Positions 1 to 7,516 of a stretch of DNA of 64,000 bases are shown here, one piece after another; the stretch's first letter is position 1; every line of letters begins with the position of its first letter. The DNA is from Streptomyces lincolnensis (GTDB lineage Bacteria; Actinomycetota; Actinomycetes; Streptomycetales; Streptomycetaceae). Made by a program: the position numbers and the translations under genes. The stretch spans positions 310,001 through 374,000 of the forward strand of contig NZ_JAIHON010000010.1 in assembly GCF_021173675.1 (NCBI RefSeq), in the 5' to 3' direction. The notes beneath the pieces are model-generated. The model did no database searches. It was not told the DNA's origin and saw only the letters and a list, made by a program, of their open reading frames with translations.

Positions 1-25
1 ACGATTCCAGCCAGCGCAGTTCCAT
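1..25 (-). CDS. N-terminal fragment, possibly a LysR-family regulator
   Basis: Only eight codons lie inside the window, reading M-E-L-R-W-L-E-S from an ATG at 25 back to the edge. A GGAGG ribosome site (31-35 on this strand) sits 5 nt ahead. M-E-L-R-x-L is a common opening for LysR-type regulators, so such a regulator is plausible, but eight residues cannot prove it. The gene lies downstream of the dehydrogenase operon in the same direction, separated by a strong hairpin. Confidence 0.35.
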
Positions 26-49
26 CGGCTCCTCCGTCGTGCCGGAACA

Positions 50-89
50 CCCCGCGGCGGCGTCAGGGCAGAACAGGGCCGCCGCGGGG
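50..89. terminator. Hairpin, likely terminator of the enolase-like operon
   Basis: An 11-bp perfect GC-rich inverted repeat (50-60 with 79-89, 18-nt loop) follows the last gene of the minus-strand operon (stop at 125). It separates that operon from the next minus-strand start at 25. No U-tract follows, as is common in actinobacteria. Confidence 0.55.
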
Positions 90-124
90 TGAGTAGGAGG
101 GATCCGCGTAGGGGGATCCGCGGT

Positions 125-1234
125 TCAGGGGATCACGACGTAGTTGCTGAACCCGCCGTCGAGGTCGGTGGCGCGTCCCGAGATCGCCTCGTTGACCTCG
201 GACAGCGGGAAGGGCTTGGTGATCAGGTACGACAGGTCCAGGGCCCCGGTGGCCACCATGTCGGCGACCTCCTGCCCCTGGGCGGTGGAGAACCAGTTGG
301 AGCCGATCAGCTGGACCTGCTCGTCCATGAGCCACTTCACGTCCAGGGGCAGCCGGTCGGCCACGCCACCGACGTTGACCACCCGGCCGCCACGCCGGAC
401 GCCCTGCATGGAGTCGAGCATCGTCTCCGCGGGCGCCTGGGCGCCCAGGGCGCTGATGACGAAGTCCGCCCCCTCGCCGCCGGTGCGGGACTTCGCCCAC
501 GCGCCGGAGGAGCGCTCGCCCAGCCGCATGACCTCGATCCGGTCCGGGGCGAGTTCCTTGACCCGCTTGAGGAGTTCCTCGTTGCGCCCCGTTCCGAGGA
601 CCCTGGCGACACCGGAGGCCAGTGCGAGGAGGGTGGAGGCGACACCGAGGGTGCCGGTGATCCCGTCGATCAGCGCCACCTGGCCGGGGCCGGCCTGGGC
701 GTACTTGAGGGCCCGGTAGGAGGTGCCGATGTAGCCGAGCTTGCCGGCCTGCTCGAACGTCATGGTGTCGGGGAGGTTGACGATCGCGTGCTGCGGCGCG
801 GTCATGTACTGCGCGAAGCCGCCGTAGGGATAGAGGTCGAAGATCCGCTGGCCGTCGCGGGACGTGCTGAAGTATCCGTTCAGCGTGAAGTAGCGGCACC
901 GGCTGAGCTCGCCGCCGCGGCACACCTGGCAGCTGCCGCAGGACCGCAGCGGACTCACGTAGACCCGGTCGCCGGGCCTGGTGTTGAGCACCGCCTCGCC
1001 GACCGCCTCGACCACGCCCGCGGGATCCAGACCGAAGATCGCGGGGAGCTGGGGCAGCGGCTGGTGCGGGTACCAGGTGGGCCAGTTGTTGATCACGTTC
1101 GCCATGTTCGGCACGATTCCGCATGCCTTGACCCGCACCAGTACGTCGGTCGGCCTGGGGGTGGGCACGTCGACCGAGTCCACGGACATCGGCTCACCGA
1201 GCGCGTGCAGTCGTGCAGCGAGCATTTTCGCCAT
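125..1234 (-). CDS. Medium-chain (zinc-type) alcohol dehydrogenase family oxidoreductase
   Basis: 369 aa, typical MDR length. A GroES-like domain comes first, then a Rossmann domain with G-x-x-G-x-x-G-type spacing around GITGTLGVAS. Four closely spaced cysteines (CGSC-x2-C ... C, around residues 97-109) form the usual structural-zinc lobe. The Cys of the catalytic zinc site is present (KACG, near residue 38), but the usual GHE motif reads GLD, so the catalytic zinc site may be altered. It is the last gene of a four-gene minus-strand operon, 39 nt after the CMD-family gene. The likely role is NAD(P)-dependent oxidation or reduction of a pathway intermediate; the substrate is unknown. The ATG at 1234 starts the conserved fold. 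Confidence 0.85.
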   Translation of the reverse strand: MAKMLAARLHALGEPMSVDSVDVPTPRPTDVLVRVKACGIVPNMANVINNWPTWYPHQPLPQLPAIFGLDPAGVVEAVGEAVLNTRPGDRVYVSPLRSCGSCQVCRGGELSRCRYFTLNGYFSTSRDGQRIFDLYPYGGFAQYMTAPQHAIVNLPDTMTFEQAGKLGYIGTSYRALKYAQAGPGQVALIDGITGTLGVASTLLALASGVARVLGTGRNEELLKRVKELAPDRIEVMRLGERSSGAWAKSRTGGEGADFVISALGAQAPAETMLDSMQGVRRGGRVVNVGGVADRLPLDVKWLMDEQVQLIGSNWFSTAQGQEVADMVATGALDLSYLITKPFPLSEVNEAISGRATDLDGGFSNYVVIP

Positions 1235-1273
1235 TGAAATACTCCGGATTGATGGGCGGTACGGTGCCGAGAG

Positions 1274-1837
1274 CTACGGATTCGGGAAAGAATTCGGGAA
1301 CGGATTCGGGTAGTTGTCCTCAAGGTCGATGTCCAGCAGCCCCATGATGCGGACGCCGGAGTTGTACCAGGCGATGGACAACGACAGTTCGACCATCTGT
1401 CGGTCCGTCAGGTGCGCGGCGGCGGCTCGCCACGTCTCCTCCGAGACGTCGACCCGGAGCGTGGACTCCTCGGCGAGGCGCATGACCGCCTTCTGCGTGG
1501 GGTCGAACAGGTCGGACGACTCGAAGTCGGCCACCGCCGCGAGCTGTTCCTCGCTGAGCCCGGCCTTGAGCCCGTGCGACTGGTGGTGCGCGACCTCGTA
1601 GGCGGACCGGGTCGCGTGTCCCACGGTCAGAATGGCCAGCTCACGCAGTTCCGGGCTGAGGCCGGCGCCGCGCAGCGCGTTGGCGTAGGTCAGGAAGGCG
1701 TCCAGCTGGGCGGGCGCGTGGGTGAGGGCGAGGAATATGTTCGCCGTGGGCACCTTGCGTTCGCTCTCCAGCCGGTCGTACAGCGGCTTGAGCGACTCGT
1801 CCGCGTCCTCGCGGCGCAGATACGGGACTCGTGTCAT
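1274..1837 (-). CDS. Carboxymuconolactone decarboxylase (CMD/AhpD-like) family protein
   Basis: 187 aa, all-helical CMD-domain protein. The core (about residues 45-130) contains ELAILTVGHATRSAYEVAHH, the family signature with E-x-x-H-H. The redox CxxC of AhpD peroxidases is absent, so a decarboxylase, hydrolase or isomerase role is more likely than peroxidase. The C-terminus ends in a short N-P-F-P-N-S-F-P-N-P motif of unknown meaning. The ATG at 1837 is 38 nt after the VOC gene stop. It is third in the operon led by the enolase-like gene. CMD proteins often sit in aromatic catabolic clusters, which fits its neighbours. Substrate unknown. Confidence 0.8.
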   Translation of the reverse strand: MTRVPYLRREDADESLKPLYDRLESERKVPTANIFLALTHAPAQLDAFLTYANALRGAGLSPELRELAILTVGHATRSAYEVAHHQSHGLKAGLSEEQLAAVADFESSDLFDPTQKAVMRLAEESTLRVDVSEETWRAAAAHLTDRQMVELSLSIAWYNSGVRIMGLLDIDLEDNYPNPFPNSFPNP

Positions 1838-1875
1838 GTCGTCTCCTCGGGGACGGAAGGGGGCGGTGGGCGGGA

Positions 1876-2880
1876 TCAGTGGGCGGACTGTTCGAGCAGG
1901 TACCGCTCCAGCGTCATCGGCTTGGGCGCCTCGACCGCCGGGATCCGCTTCACTCCCACGAAGGGCGACGCCTCGAAGTACCACTTCTCCAGCGCCGGAA
2001 GCCCCCAGCGGACGTTCGTGCTCAGCGATCCCGCGTCCCAGCGCACCGGCTCCACCTCGGTGTCGATGGTCTGGTAGTGGCTGTTGAAGACCTCCACCCG
2101 GTGGCCGTCGGGATCGCGGAGGTAGGTGAACAGCATCCCGCCCGGACCGTGGCGTCCGGGGCCCCGCTCGACGCCCTCCCCGTAGCCGAGGATCCCCGCC
2201 CAGTCGCAGGCCGTGAAGATGTCGTGGCTCTCGGAGACGGTGTAGGCGAAGTGGTGCAGCGCGGGACCGGCGTTCTCCACGATCGCGAGGTCCAGACAGG
2301 TGCCCTTGCGGTACATGAACGCGCTCAGCAGCTTGTCGCCGTGCGCCAGGTACTCGGAGTTGCGGAAGCCGAGTTCGCCGTAGAACGCCGTCAGCTCGTA
2401 CGTGTTCGGCGCGAAGGTCTGGAAGTGGTCCAGCCGCTGCGCGTGGGCGCCCTTGTGGTGCTCGAAGTCGATGTGCAGCCTCGGCCGGGTCTCCATGTGC
2501 GCGCAGAGTTCCAGCGGCGTACCGACCGGGTCGCTGACGTGCAGGGTGCGGCCCTGGTGGGGCAGGTCGACCCACTCGGCGGGCAGTCCCCGCTCGCGGA
2601 ACCAGGCGTAGGCGATGTCGAGGTCCTCGTCGAGGAAGACGCGGAAGCCGATCCTGCGGCAGGCGCCCGCGCCCTCCTGGTCGAGTTCCAGCACGAGGCT
2701 GTGGTGGCAGGCCTCGGCGAGGCCGCGCAGATGGCAGGTGCGCTCGTCCTCGTCGCTGACGACGAGCCCGAGGGCCCGCGTGTAGAAGTTCCGGCTCTCG
2801 GCGAGGTCGGCGACGGTCAGACGCACATGGCTGGAGCGGGTGATGTTGAAACTCGGGCGCAGATTGACGGGTGGCAGCAT
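1876..2880 (-). CDS. VOC-superfamily extradiol-type ring-cleavage dioxygenase
   Basis: 334 aa with two vicinal-oxygen-chelate modules (about 15-130 and 148-270), the layout of catechol 2,3-dioxygenases. The expected non-haem Fe(II) ligands are visible: His152 (RLDHFQ), His210 (LHHFAY) and Glu264 (GHRVEVFN), in the same order and near the same positions as in XylE-type enzymes. Ring opening of a catechol-like substrate is the best family-based guess, but a dimetal or non-aromatic VOC reaction cannot be excluded. It follows the enolase-like gene by 60 nt and precedes the CMD gene. Together with the FAH-family gene at 7517 it suggests aromatic or dienoic acid catabolism. Confidence 0.82.
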   Translation of the reverse strand: MLPPVNLRPSFNITRSSHVRLTVADLAESRNFYTRALGLVVSDEDERTCHLRGLAEACHHSLVLELDQEGAGACRRIGFRVFLDEDLDIAYAWFRERGLPAEWVDLPHQGRTLHVSDPVGTPLELCAHMETRPRLHIDFEHHKGAHAQRLDHFQTFAPNTYELTAFYGELGFRNSEYLAHGDKLLSAFMYRKGTCLDLAIVENAGPALHHFAYTVSESHDIFTACDWAGILGYGEGVERGPGRHGPGGMLFTYLRDPDGHRVEVFNSHYQTIDTEVEPVRWDAGSLSTNVRWGLPALEKWYFEASPFVGVKRIPAVEAPKPMTLERYLLEQSAH

Positions 2881-2940
2881 GCTGGGCTCCGTGCTCCGGT
2901 CGGCTCTGGATTTCGATGACTGTAATACTTCGGTGCGTTT

Positions 2941-4251
2941 TTACGGATTGGTCGTGGATGGTCCGGAACCACCGAATGTGAAAGCGGACCAGCCGCTGAA
3001 TTCCGCGGACGCGCCGAGGGACTCCTCGATGCGCAGCACCTCGTTCCACTTGGCCATGCGCTCGGAGCGGGTGAACGAGCCGACCTTCAGCTGACCGGCG
3101 TCCCAGCCGACGCTCAGATGGGCGATGGTGACGTCCTCCGTCTCCCCGGAGCGGGCCGAGACGATCGTGCCGAAGCCCGCGTCCTTCCCGGCGCGCAGGG
3201 CCTGGTGCGCCTCGGTGACGGTGCCGGCCTGGTTCGGTTTCACGAGGACGGCGTTCGCCGCCCCGCCGGCGGCCGCGGCCTCCACCCGCTTGGCGTTCGT
3301 GACCAGGTAGTCGTCGCCGATCACCTGGCAGCGGTGGCCGTGGCGCCGGGTGAACTCCACCATGCCGTCGGTGTCGTCCTCGCCCACCGGGTCCTCGACG
3401 GACAGGATCGGATACTGCTCGATCCAGTCGCCCAGCATGTCGATCAACGCCCCCGTGTCCAGGGTGCGGTCGTCCAGGGCCAGCGTGTACCGCCCGCCGC
3501 TGCCGAACTGGGAGGCCGCGACGTCCAGGGAGATGCCGACCTGGGTCGAGGGCGTGAAGCCCGCGGTCCCGATCGCCCGGGTCAGCGTCTCCAGGGCCTC
3601 CTCGTTGGAGTCGAACGCGGGCCAGAAGCCGCCCTCGTCCGCCACGCCCTGGGCCTTTCCGGCCTCGCGCATCAGACTGCCGGCCGCCCGGTAGATCTCC
3701 GCCGTCCAGTCCAGGGCCTCGGAGAAGCTCCGCGCGGCGGGGCAGACCACCATGAAGTCCTGGACGTCGACGCGCCGGTCCGCGTGGGCGCCACCGCCGA
3801 AGATCTGGATCTCCGGCAACGGGATGCGTACCGGTCGCCCCTGGGCCAGGTGCTGCCACAGCGGTACGCCCACCGACGCGGCACCGGCATGCAGCACGGC
3901 CATGGACGTGGCCACGATCGCGTTGCCGCCGAGACGGCTGCGGTCGGGCGTGCCGTCGAGGTCGACCAGGAGCCGGTCGACGGCCTCCTGGTCGGTCGCG
4001 TCGCGGTTCAGGAGGGCGGGCGCGATCTCGCCGTTCACCGAGCCGACGGCGCGCAGGACGTCCAGTCCGCCGAAGCGCTGACCGCCGTCGCGCAGGTCGA
4101 GCGCCTCGCCCTGGCCCGTCGAGGCCCCGGCCGGTGCGATGGCCCTGCCGGTCGAACCGTCCGCGAGGTGCGCTTCGACCTCCACAGTCGGTCGCCCGCG
4201 TGAGTCCCACACCCTGCGGCCGTGGAGCTTGGCGATCCGCGCGTCTGTCAT
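2941..4251 (-). CDS. Enolase-like protein with altered catalytic residues
   Basis: 436 aa, full enolase length and fold. The Mg ligands are kept (Asp243, Glu286, Asp313), as are Glu206 (DEGG), Lys338 (VKPNQ), Arg367-Ser368 (RSGETED) and Lys389. Two residues normally invariant in glycolytic enolase differ: yeast Glu168 in QEFM is Asp165 (QDFM), and yeast His373 in SHRSGETED is Ala366 (SARSGETED). KVNQIGT has also become KPNQAGT. This is unlikely to be the housekeeping enolase: it heads a catabolic operon with a LacI-type operator at its transcription start. Enolase paralogues with new reactions are known in Streptomyces phosphonate pathways (the carboxyphosphonoenolpyruvate synthase of phosphinothricin biosynthesis). 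I infer a dehydration or related reaction on a 2-phospho-hydroxy-acid. The start at 4251 begins the conserved N-terminus; the frame open upstream to 4464 runs into the operator. Confidence 0.85.
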   Translation of the reverse strand: MTDARIAKLHGRRVWDSRGRPTVEVEAHLADGSTGRAIAPAGASTGQGEALDLRDGGQRFGGLDVLRAVGSVNGEIAPALLNRDATDQEAVDRLLVDLDGTPDRSRLGGNAIVATSMAVLHAGAASVGVPLWQHLAQGRPVRIPLPEIQIFGGGAHADRRVDVQDFMVVCPAARSFSEALDWTAEIYRAAGSLMREAGKAQGVADEGGFWPAFDSNEEALETLTRAIGTAGFTPSTQVGISLDVAASQFGSGGRYTLALDDRTLDTGALIDMLGDWIEQYPILSVEDPVGEDDTDGMVEFTRRHGHRCQVIGDDYLVTNAKRVEAAAAGGAANAVLVKPNQAGTVTEAHQALRAGKDAGFGTIVSARSGETEDVTIAHLSVGWDAGQLKVGSFTRSERMAKWNEVLRIEESLGASAEFSGWSAFTFGGSGPSTTNP

Positions 4252-4468
4252 GGCGGTGCAACCTTTCGGAGGACGGTCGATCGGGGCGCCGGGCGATGCC
4301 CTCGTAGGGGCAAGCGATGTCCCCCTCGCGCAGTCGGGGAGGGGGCACGTCCTCGCCGCTCGACGGGCTCGATCGGGGTCCCGCGGGGCGGCGCCGGAAA
4401 CGGGGCGGCGCCCCGGGGTGAGGGAAAAGGAAGCGGAGGCGAGGTGCTCTCCGTTGCGGCTCATGCTG

Positions 4469-4482
4469 TGCTAACGATAGCG
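4469..4482. promoter_or_regulatory. LacI-type operator A (enolase-like operon)
   Basis: TGCTAACGATAGCG, an imperfect copy of the 14-bp palindrome TGCTAACGTTAGCA found five times in this cluster. It covers the predicted +1 of the minus-strand promoter, a classic repression position. Centre-to-centre distance to operator B is 115 bp, close to 11 helical turns. Confidence 0.7.
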
Positions 4483-4484
4483 CA

Positions 4485-4513
4485 ATCGTGCAAACTGTCG
4501 GTGGTTGTGTCAA
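4485..4513 (-). promoter_or_regulatory. Sigma-70-like promoter of the enolase-like operon
   Basis: On the minus strand TTGACA (4513-4508) is followed after 17 nt by CACGAT (4490-4485). This predicts a start near 4478, inside the LacI operator at 4469-4482. The leader to the ATG at 4251 would be about 227 nt. The rest of the 477-bp gene-free region (4252-4728) holds only the two operators described separately. Confidence 0.6.
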
Positions 4514-4583
4514 GAGGTAGGGGGTGATCCACTCTCAGGGCCACCTCGCTCACCGTGCTCTTCCGATCGGTCGTCGGTGTGCG

Positions 4584-4597
4584 TGCTATCGTTCGCA
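4584..4597. promoter_or_regulatory. LacI-type operator B (FMN reductase gene)
   Basis: TGCTATCGTTCGCA, 12 of 14 positions matching the palindromic consensus of the cluster. It lies 131 bp upstream of the reductase ATG, in the divergent region shared with the enolase-like operon. It contains TATCGT, a possible -10 element for rightward transcription. Confidence 0.65.
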
Positions 4598-4728
4598 CAA
4601 CCCGTTCACTCCTCCCTTGGCGCTCCGGCAAGAACTCCGGCGGGCCCGCGCTTCCTGGACGGACGGACAGCACAGGCAGCGTGGGTTCGCCGGGCCCTAT
4701 CGCGGCCGACCGGAAAGCGAGCCCTGAC

Positions 4729-5322
4729 ATGACATCCGAGCCCCCTGTGGCACCCCTGACCCTCACCACCGTGGTGGCCAGCACACGCCCCGGGCGTGTG
4801 GGCAGGTCCGTGGCGGACTGGTTCACCGCCCGGGTCGCGGAGTACGACCGGTTCGCGTCACACCTGGTCGACCTGCACGAACTCGGACTCCCCTTCTACG
4901 ACGAGCCGCACCCTCCGGCGCTGCGGCAGTACACGAAGAGCCACACCCGCGCCTGGAGCCGGATCGTCGAGGCGTCGGACGCGTTCGTGTTCGTCACCCC
5001 GGAGTACAACGGCGGTTTCCCGGCCCCGCTGAAGAACGCGTGGGACTACCTCGTCGTGGAGTGGCAGCACAAGCCGGCCGCGTTCATCAGCTACGGGGGA
5101 GTCTCGGCGGGCACCCGGGCGGTGCAGATGGGCAAGCAGATCGTGGCCAACCTGCGGATGCTGCCGATCGGCCCGACCGTGAGCATCCCGTTCGTCGGCG
5201 AACAGGTCGAGGACGGCGCTTTCCGGGCCGGGAAGATACATGACGCGGCCGCTGAGCAGATGCTCGACGAACTCGTGCGGACGGCCACCGTGATGCGCCG
5301 ACTGCGCGGCGGGACGTACTGA
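4729..5322 (+). CDS. NAD(P)H-dependent FMN reductase family protein
   Basis: 197 aa flavodoxin-fold protein of the NADPH-dependent FMN reductase family. The N-terminal phosphate-binding segment (VVASTRPGRVGRSVADW, about 15-31) and the flavin-contacting TPEYNGGFPAPLKNAWD (about 92-108) are both clear. It may supply reduced flavin or reduce a quinone for the neighbouring oxidative steps. The ATG at 4729 was chosen because the family similarity begins a few residues later; the ribosome site is weak. It is transcribed divergently from the enolase-like operon, with operator B upstream, so it is probably in the same regulon. Confidence 0.85.
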   Translation: MTSEPPVAPLTLTTVVASTRPGRVGRSVADWFTARVAEYDRFASHLVDLHELGLPFYDEPHPPALRQYTKSHTRAWSRIVEASDAFVFVTPEYNGGFPAPLKNAWDYLVVEWQHKPAAFISYGGVSAGTRAVQMGKQIVANLRMLPIGPTVSIPFVGEQVEDGAFRAGKIHDAAAEQMLDELVRTATVMRRLRGGTY

Positions 5323-5357
5323 CACGACGGCGAAGCGAGCACGAGGACGAGTACAGG

Positions 5358-5386
5358 GACGCCCGGAGCGCATCGCTCCTGGCGTC
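5358..5386. terminator. Hairpin between convergent genes
   Basis: A 13-bp stem with one mismatch (5358-5370 with 5374-5386, 3-nt loop) lies between the FMN reductase gene and the convergent ricin-like gene. It can serve as a terminator for either side. Confidence 0.5.
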
Positions 5387-5443
5387 TTCGCGGTGCGCGG
5401 ACGAGAGGCCCACGGGCCCCGCCGGGTCGGCTAAGACGCAGGC

Positions 5444-5974
5444 TCAGGAGATGTCAGTGGTCTGCTGGCCCTCTCCCTTGAGGACGGCCTTCCAGTACTG
5501 CGACAGCGACGGCGGGCCGCCCCACATGGGCGTGGGGACGACGTAGACGTTGTTCGACACGTAGTTGCTCTGCGGGCCGAGCGCGTAGTCGGGATACTGG
5601 CGCGGGATGAGGGCGTAGCAGTCCGCGTCGTGGGCGTGCTGCTCGCTGCCGTGCACCTTGCGCACGATCCACTGCTGCTTGCGGCTGCCGTCGGGCTGCT
5701 GGAGCCGCGGGTAGTCCTTCGCGGTGGCGCCTGCCGTCAGACACCGGCCGTTCTCGTAGCTCTGGAGCAGGCAGACCTCCGACTCCCCGGTCGGCTCGAT
5801 GTGCCACAGATGTCCGAGCCAGCCCTTCTGCGTCATCACCGGGTCGTGGTTCCAGGTCTGCACGGCCTCGCCGACGTTGTCGTTGTAGTTGTCGGTCTCC
5901 AGATACGTGCCGGTGATCTCGTGGACGAACATCACGGGACTGCCGGCTCCGCCGCTCGCGAAGATGTCGGGCAT
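5444..5974 (-). CDS. Ricin-B-lectin-like domain protein, function unknown
   Basis: 176 aa from an ATG at 5974, preceded by a G-rich ribosome site. The middle (about residues 45-110) has W-x-L-x-x-L-W-x-I-E-P, then SYENGRCLTAGAT and Q-Q-W, which resembles one ricin-type beta-trefoil repeat set. I see no signal peptide or membrane segment. It lies in the same direction as the LacI regulator gene at 6302 but 327 bp downstream of it, so cotranscription is uncertain. A carbohydrate- or ligand-binding role is a guess from the fold. No catalytic motif is visible. Confidence 0.6.
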   Translation of the reverse strand: MPDIFASGGAGSPVMFVHEITGTYLETDNYNDNVGEAVQTWNHDPVMTQKGWLGHLWHIEPTGESEVCLLQSYENGRCLTAGATAKDYPRLQQPDGSRKQQWIVRKVHGSEQHAHDADCYALIPRQYPDYALGPQSNYVSNNVYVVPTPMWGGPPSLSQYWKAVLKGEGQQTTDIS

Positions 5975-6181
5975 GCTCCCACCCCCTGCGGGTCGCTGGG
6001 CGAAATGGTGCAGGACGTGTCCGGACGAGGCGGACGCTACTCCCGCGCCGGAGAGCGGGCACGCCGTGTTTCTGGTCAGTGTGGGCACCCGGCCCGTGGA
6101 TGCGCGGGTCACAGCAATCGATCCGCGACACTCGGACAGCCATGCCGAAGTGCGGATGGCTGTGACGCTCGGCGGGCGGCG

Positions 6182-6218
6182 AGCCCTCTACCATCAACTT
6201 CCTTGCCGATAGAGGGCT
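6182..6218. terminator. Inverted repeat in the 5975-6301 gap
   Basis: The 327-bp gene-free stretch contains a 9-bp perfect inverted repeat (6182-6190 with 6210-6218, 19-nt loop). It lies just downstream of the LacI gene on the minus strand and could terminate it. It could also be a protein site ahead of the ricin-like gene. I see nothing else recognisable in this gap. Confidence 0.35.
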
Positions 6219-6301
6219 TTGGGCACCCACTGGGTCGGCTTGGGGCCGCGGTGGCTACGAAACCGCGACCACGGCCGACGGTTCGCACGCCTCCCTGAGG
6301 C

Positions 6302-7333
6302 TCAGGAGGACCTGGGCGCGGCCCTTCCGTCGGGAGGTGCCGTGCTGCCGCGCAGGATCAGCGATCCGGGAGAGACCGACGTGTAAGGGCCGTCGTGGCT
6401 CGGCTTGGTCTTCAGGCGACGCATCAGCCACAACGCGCAGCCCGTGGCCATCTCCTGGATGGGCAGGCCGATCGTGGTGAGGCCGGGGCCCCACCAGGAG
6501 AAACCGGGCTCGTCGCCGAAGCCGACCACCGACAGTTCCCCGGGCACCTTCACCCCCTGCCGGGACAGCTCCTCCAGCACGCCCAGGGTGAGCTGGATCG
6601 AGCCCAGCACGAGGGCGGTGGGCGCGTCCTTCGACGTCAGCAGCCGGCGTACCGTCTCGCGGCCGTGGTCGACCGACGACGGCGGTCCCAGCTCGGCGCG
6701 GCCGGCGTCGTCCGGCAGGCCGCCCTCCCGAAGCGCGTCGCGGAAGCCCCGCAGTCGCTCCGCGCCCGTGGGCAGCTCCTCGGGGCCGCCGAGGTAGGCG
6801 ACGCGGGTGTGGCCCTGGGCCACCAGGTGGGCCGTGGCCCGCCGCAACGCCTCGTGGTCGTCCACGCCGAACCACTGGGAGCCCAGCGACGGGTGCCGGC
6901 GCAGCAGCTGCAGGTGCGGTACGGCGCGCAGGAGCTTGACCGACTCACCGTGCGGGCGCGCCGTCGGCACGATGATGATGCCCGCGACGCGGTTCGCGGA
7001 CAGCTCCCGCAGGTGGCGCAGTTCGGCCGTGCGGTCGTCGTCGGTCTCCGAGAGCATCAGCTGGAAGCCCTCGGCCTCCATGTTCTTGGACAGTTCGTGC
7101 GCGATGGTCGAGTAGAAGCTGTTGCGGATGTCCGGGATCACCAGCGCGACCACGTTGCTGGACGCCCCGCGCATCATCCGTGCCGCGCGGTTGCCGACGT
7201 ACCCCATCTCGGACGCGGCCTGCCGGACCCGGAACTTGGTCTCCTCGCTGATGCGCGGATCGTCGGCGAGTGCCCGTCCCACCGTCGACACGGAGACTCC
7301 GAGGCGGTCGGCGATGTCCCTGGTCGTGATCAC
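6302..7333 (-). CDS. LacI-family regulator of the enolase-like catabolic regulon
   Basis: 343 aa. The LacI helix-turn-helix (TTRDIADRLGVSVSTVGRALADDPRIS split over residues 3-29) is followed by the hinge (AARMMRGASSNVVALV) and a periplasmic-binding-protein sensor domain. The recognition helix reads S-V-S-T-V-G-R. The GTG at 7333 is chosen: it has GAGGGGA upstream and opens directly on the HTH. The ATG 44 codons earlier at 7465 overlaps operator D and is rejected. Two operator copies lie in the divergent region shared with the FAH-family gene. The same palindrome precedes every other transcript of the cluster, so this is the probable repressor of the whole region, including itself. Confidence 0.9.
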   Translation of the reverse strand: MITTRDIADRLGVSVSTVGRALADDPRISEETKFRVRQAASEMGYVGNRAARMMRGASSNVVALVIPDIRNSFYSTIAHELSKNMEAEGFQLMLSETDDDRTAELRHLRELSANRVAGIIIVPTARPHGESVKLLRAVPHLQLLRRHPSLGSQWFGVDDHEALRRATAHLVAQGHTRVAYLGGPEELPTGAERLRGFRDALREGGLPDDAGRAELGPPSSVDHGRETVRRLLTSKDAPTALVLGSIQLTLGVLEELSRQGVKVPGELSVVGFGDEPGFSWWGPGLTTIGLPIQEMATGCALWLMRRLKTKPSHDGPYTSVSPGSLILRGSTAPPDGRAAPRSS

Positions 7334-7380
7334 GTAAGGGGTCCCCTCGACTGACTGGTCGCGTGCCGTCACTTTCCGTA

Positions 7381-7394
7381 TGCCAACGTTAGCA
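7381..7394. promoter_or_regulatory. LacI-type operator C (regulator promoter)
   Basis: TGCCAACGTTAGCA, one mismatch to the perfect palindrome. It lies 47 bp upstream of the regulator's GTG start, so it probably mediates autoregulation. The centre is 70 bp from operator D. Confidence 0.7.
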
Positions 7395-7450
7395 CTCTCG
7401 TCGCGCTCCGTGGTCGACAAGGCGGGGAAGCAGGTCTGACGGCAGCTGCG

Positions 7451-7464
7451 TGCTAACGTTAGCA
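7451..7464. promoter_or_regulatory. LacI-type operator D (FAH-family gene)
   Basis: TGCTAACGTTAGCA, a perfect 14-bp palindrome, 52 bp upstream of the GTG of the FAH-family gene. It is the best copy of the cluster's operator and defines the consensus. Confidence 0.78.
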
Positions 7465-7516
7465 TTGCTGGAGGAGCCGTGCAGCCGCCCGCGGCTGCCT
7501 AGTTGCGGAGGTTTCC

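Noticed and set aside
2941..4251. Housekeeping glycolytic enolase
   Set aside because: Two catalytic positions are changed and the gene lies in a LacI-regulated catabolic operon.
1274..4513. A 1079-codon open frame spanning the CMD, VOC and enolase-like region on the minus strand
   Set aside because: Only its last 187 codons make a recognisable protein. The rest is a high-GC shadow of the VOC and enolase-like genes in another frame.
6302..7465. ATG at 7465 as start of the LacI regulator
   Set aside because: It lies inside operator D and adds 44 residues with no similarity to the family; the GTG at 7333 has a ribosome site and opens on the HTH.
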